Assembly (NCBI GenBank): GCA_905147135.1 | Contig: LR990053.1 | Span: 18,364,501 to 18,428,500 of the forward strand | Direction of reading: 5' to 3' | Source of the DNA: Blastobasis lacticolella | Lineage: Eukaryota > Arthropoda > Insecta > Lepidoptera > Blastobasidae | DNA length: 64,000 nucleotides | In this document: piece by piece, positions 63,216-64,000 of the stretch | Layout: every line of letters starts with the position of its first letter | How positions within the stretch are numbered: position 1 is the first letter of the stretch | Program-made: the position numbers and the translations under genes | Notes under the pieces: generated by a model | What the model saw: the letters and a program-made list of their open reading frames with translations, nothing else | Database searches by the model: none | What the model was told of the DNA's origin: nothing

Positions 63216-64000
63216 AAATAACATCAATATGTGACTTTCATTATTAATCAAAAGATACGATTTATTTTAAATTAATAAAAGCCCGCAACAAAGATAAATG
63301 GAAGAAACTCGTTAGAGAGACAACGAGAATAGACGGTGATGCCAACTACACAACCCGATAGACTACCAACATATCTCCCACAATATTAATCCCATTGCCT
63401 CTTTATTTTCGTCTCTCTATCACGCAATCGTCGAGATTAATTACAGTTATTGTGGAGTTGTCCATAAATAGGTGTCTGTTCGCGAATCACACATGAGGAG
63501 GCGCAAATAAAGTGATCGAGGCGGGTGCCTGCAGGCTGAATAATTGATCGATTCCACCGCTTCACACCCGCTCCACTCAGCGCTCACTAATAACACAAAG
63601 ATCAAAGTCTTTGTCTGCAGCGAGTGGCAATTCAGTGTAAGTCACCACGTTTTGTTTTAAACATTTCAAAGCGATGACGTAGGCGCTCTTTCACTCCAAT
63701 CTGTCTTCCACAAAGATTCGAGAGCCCTCGGCTGGAGTAGTCCCAGATTTAGGCCCACTTATGCCAAAATTCTAAGCTTAATCGTTAAATCGGGATTATT
63801 ATTATTTTATATTATTTTATTTATTTTATTTTATCTCAGTCACGTAGTGTGACCGGTAATATAAGTGAAGATCACGGGATTACTCCAAGTTTACTTCACT
63901 TTCAATTTGGTTGCGGGTCGTATCATCTTGGAGAAACTTGCGCACAATACGACAAGTATTTAATATTGCGGCTTTCTGCATGTTGATATAGATATTTTCT
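63216..64000. other. No gene; AT microsatellite-like run at 63798-63836
   Basis: Unassigned sequence; ATTATTATTATTTTATATT followed by TTATTTTATTTTAT. No frame or repeat family recognised to the window end. Confidence 0.45.

Overview
The window reads as repeat-dense, AT-rich insect nuclear DNA, most likely from a moth or butterfly (Lepidoptera). The grounds are the repeats: two abundant tRNA-derived SINE families, 3' ends of several LINE families of the kind that litter lepidopteran genomes (some with (ATG)n or (ATGT)n tails), a 5S-like repeat, MITE-like elements and several non-coding dispersed repeats. Family resemblances are judged from memory, not from a database search. I see no intact host gene with confidence, no true tRNA or rRNA gene, no CRISPR array and nothing prokaryotic. 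Almost every open frame is a transposon fragment, a tandem repeat or chance.

Names used below. SINE-A: about 240 bp, begins GACCTGAGTGGTTCAATGG and carries the box B GGTTCGATTCC. SINE-B: about 330-366 bp, has a tRNA-like head with GGTACCGGGTTCGAATCCC and ends near ACATTAACGCCAAGATG. LT1 to LT8: LINE 3'-end families, each defined at its first entry. NR1 to NR3: dispersed non-coding repeats.

Layout. 1-2.8 kb: tail of an R2/R4-like (restriction-endonuclease type) LINE, a SINE-A, two opposed RTE-like LINE ends, and a SINE-A split by another repeat. 4-14 kb: SINE-A and SINE-B copies and LINE tails in otherwise unrecognised DNA. A SINE-B at 9.3 kb is complete with a perfect 19-bp target-site duplication (TSD). 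14-19 kb: G-rich degenerate repeat, a 312-bp MITE with 18-bp inverted ends and TA target sites, a 1-kb inverted NR1 pair, LINE coding remnants, and a weak promoter-like patch near 18.05 kb. 19-24 kb: a 16-bp x 10 minisatellite, two LT1 copies 512 bp apart, a SINE-A. 24-30 kb: LINE remnants, GC-rich quasi-palindromes, a 104-bp satellite-like array, and remnants of a PIF/Harbinger DNA transposon. 30-39 kb: a 5S-like repeat, NR1 copies, a 158-bp tandem duplication, inverted and direct repeat pairs, an RTE-like LINE end. 39.9-41.4 kb: the longest coding remnant, a jockey/CR1-like reverse transcriptase with an internal deletion. 41.5-46.6 kb: a 22-bp G-rich minisatellite, more repeats, a GC-rich patch. 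46.6-64 kb: SINEs, LINE tails, a second reverse-transcriptase remnant on the minus strand ending beside two perfect hairpins with the same ACAA loop, a 93-bp in-frame duplication, and several GC-rich unrecognised patches.

No set of genes here works together. The window records successive insertions: LINEs supply reverse transcriptase, SINEs bear the marks of LINE-type insertion (truncated 5' ends, A-rich tails, 15-19 bp TSDs), and DNA transposons remain as MITEs and fragments. The unexplained non-repeat stretches could be intergenic DNA or long introns of a gene outside the window.
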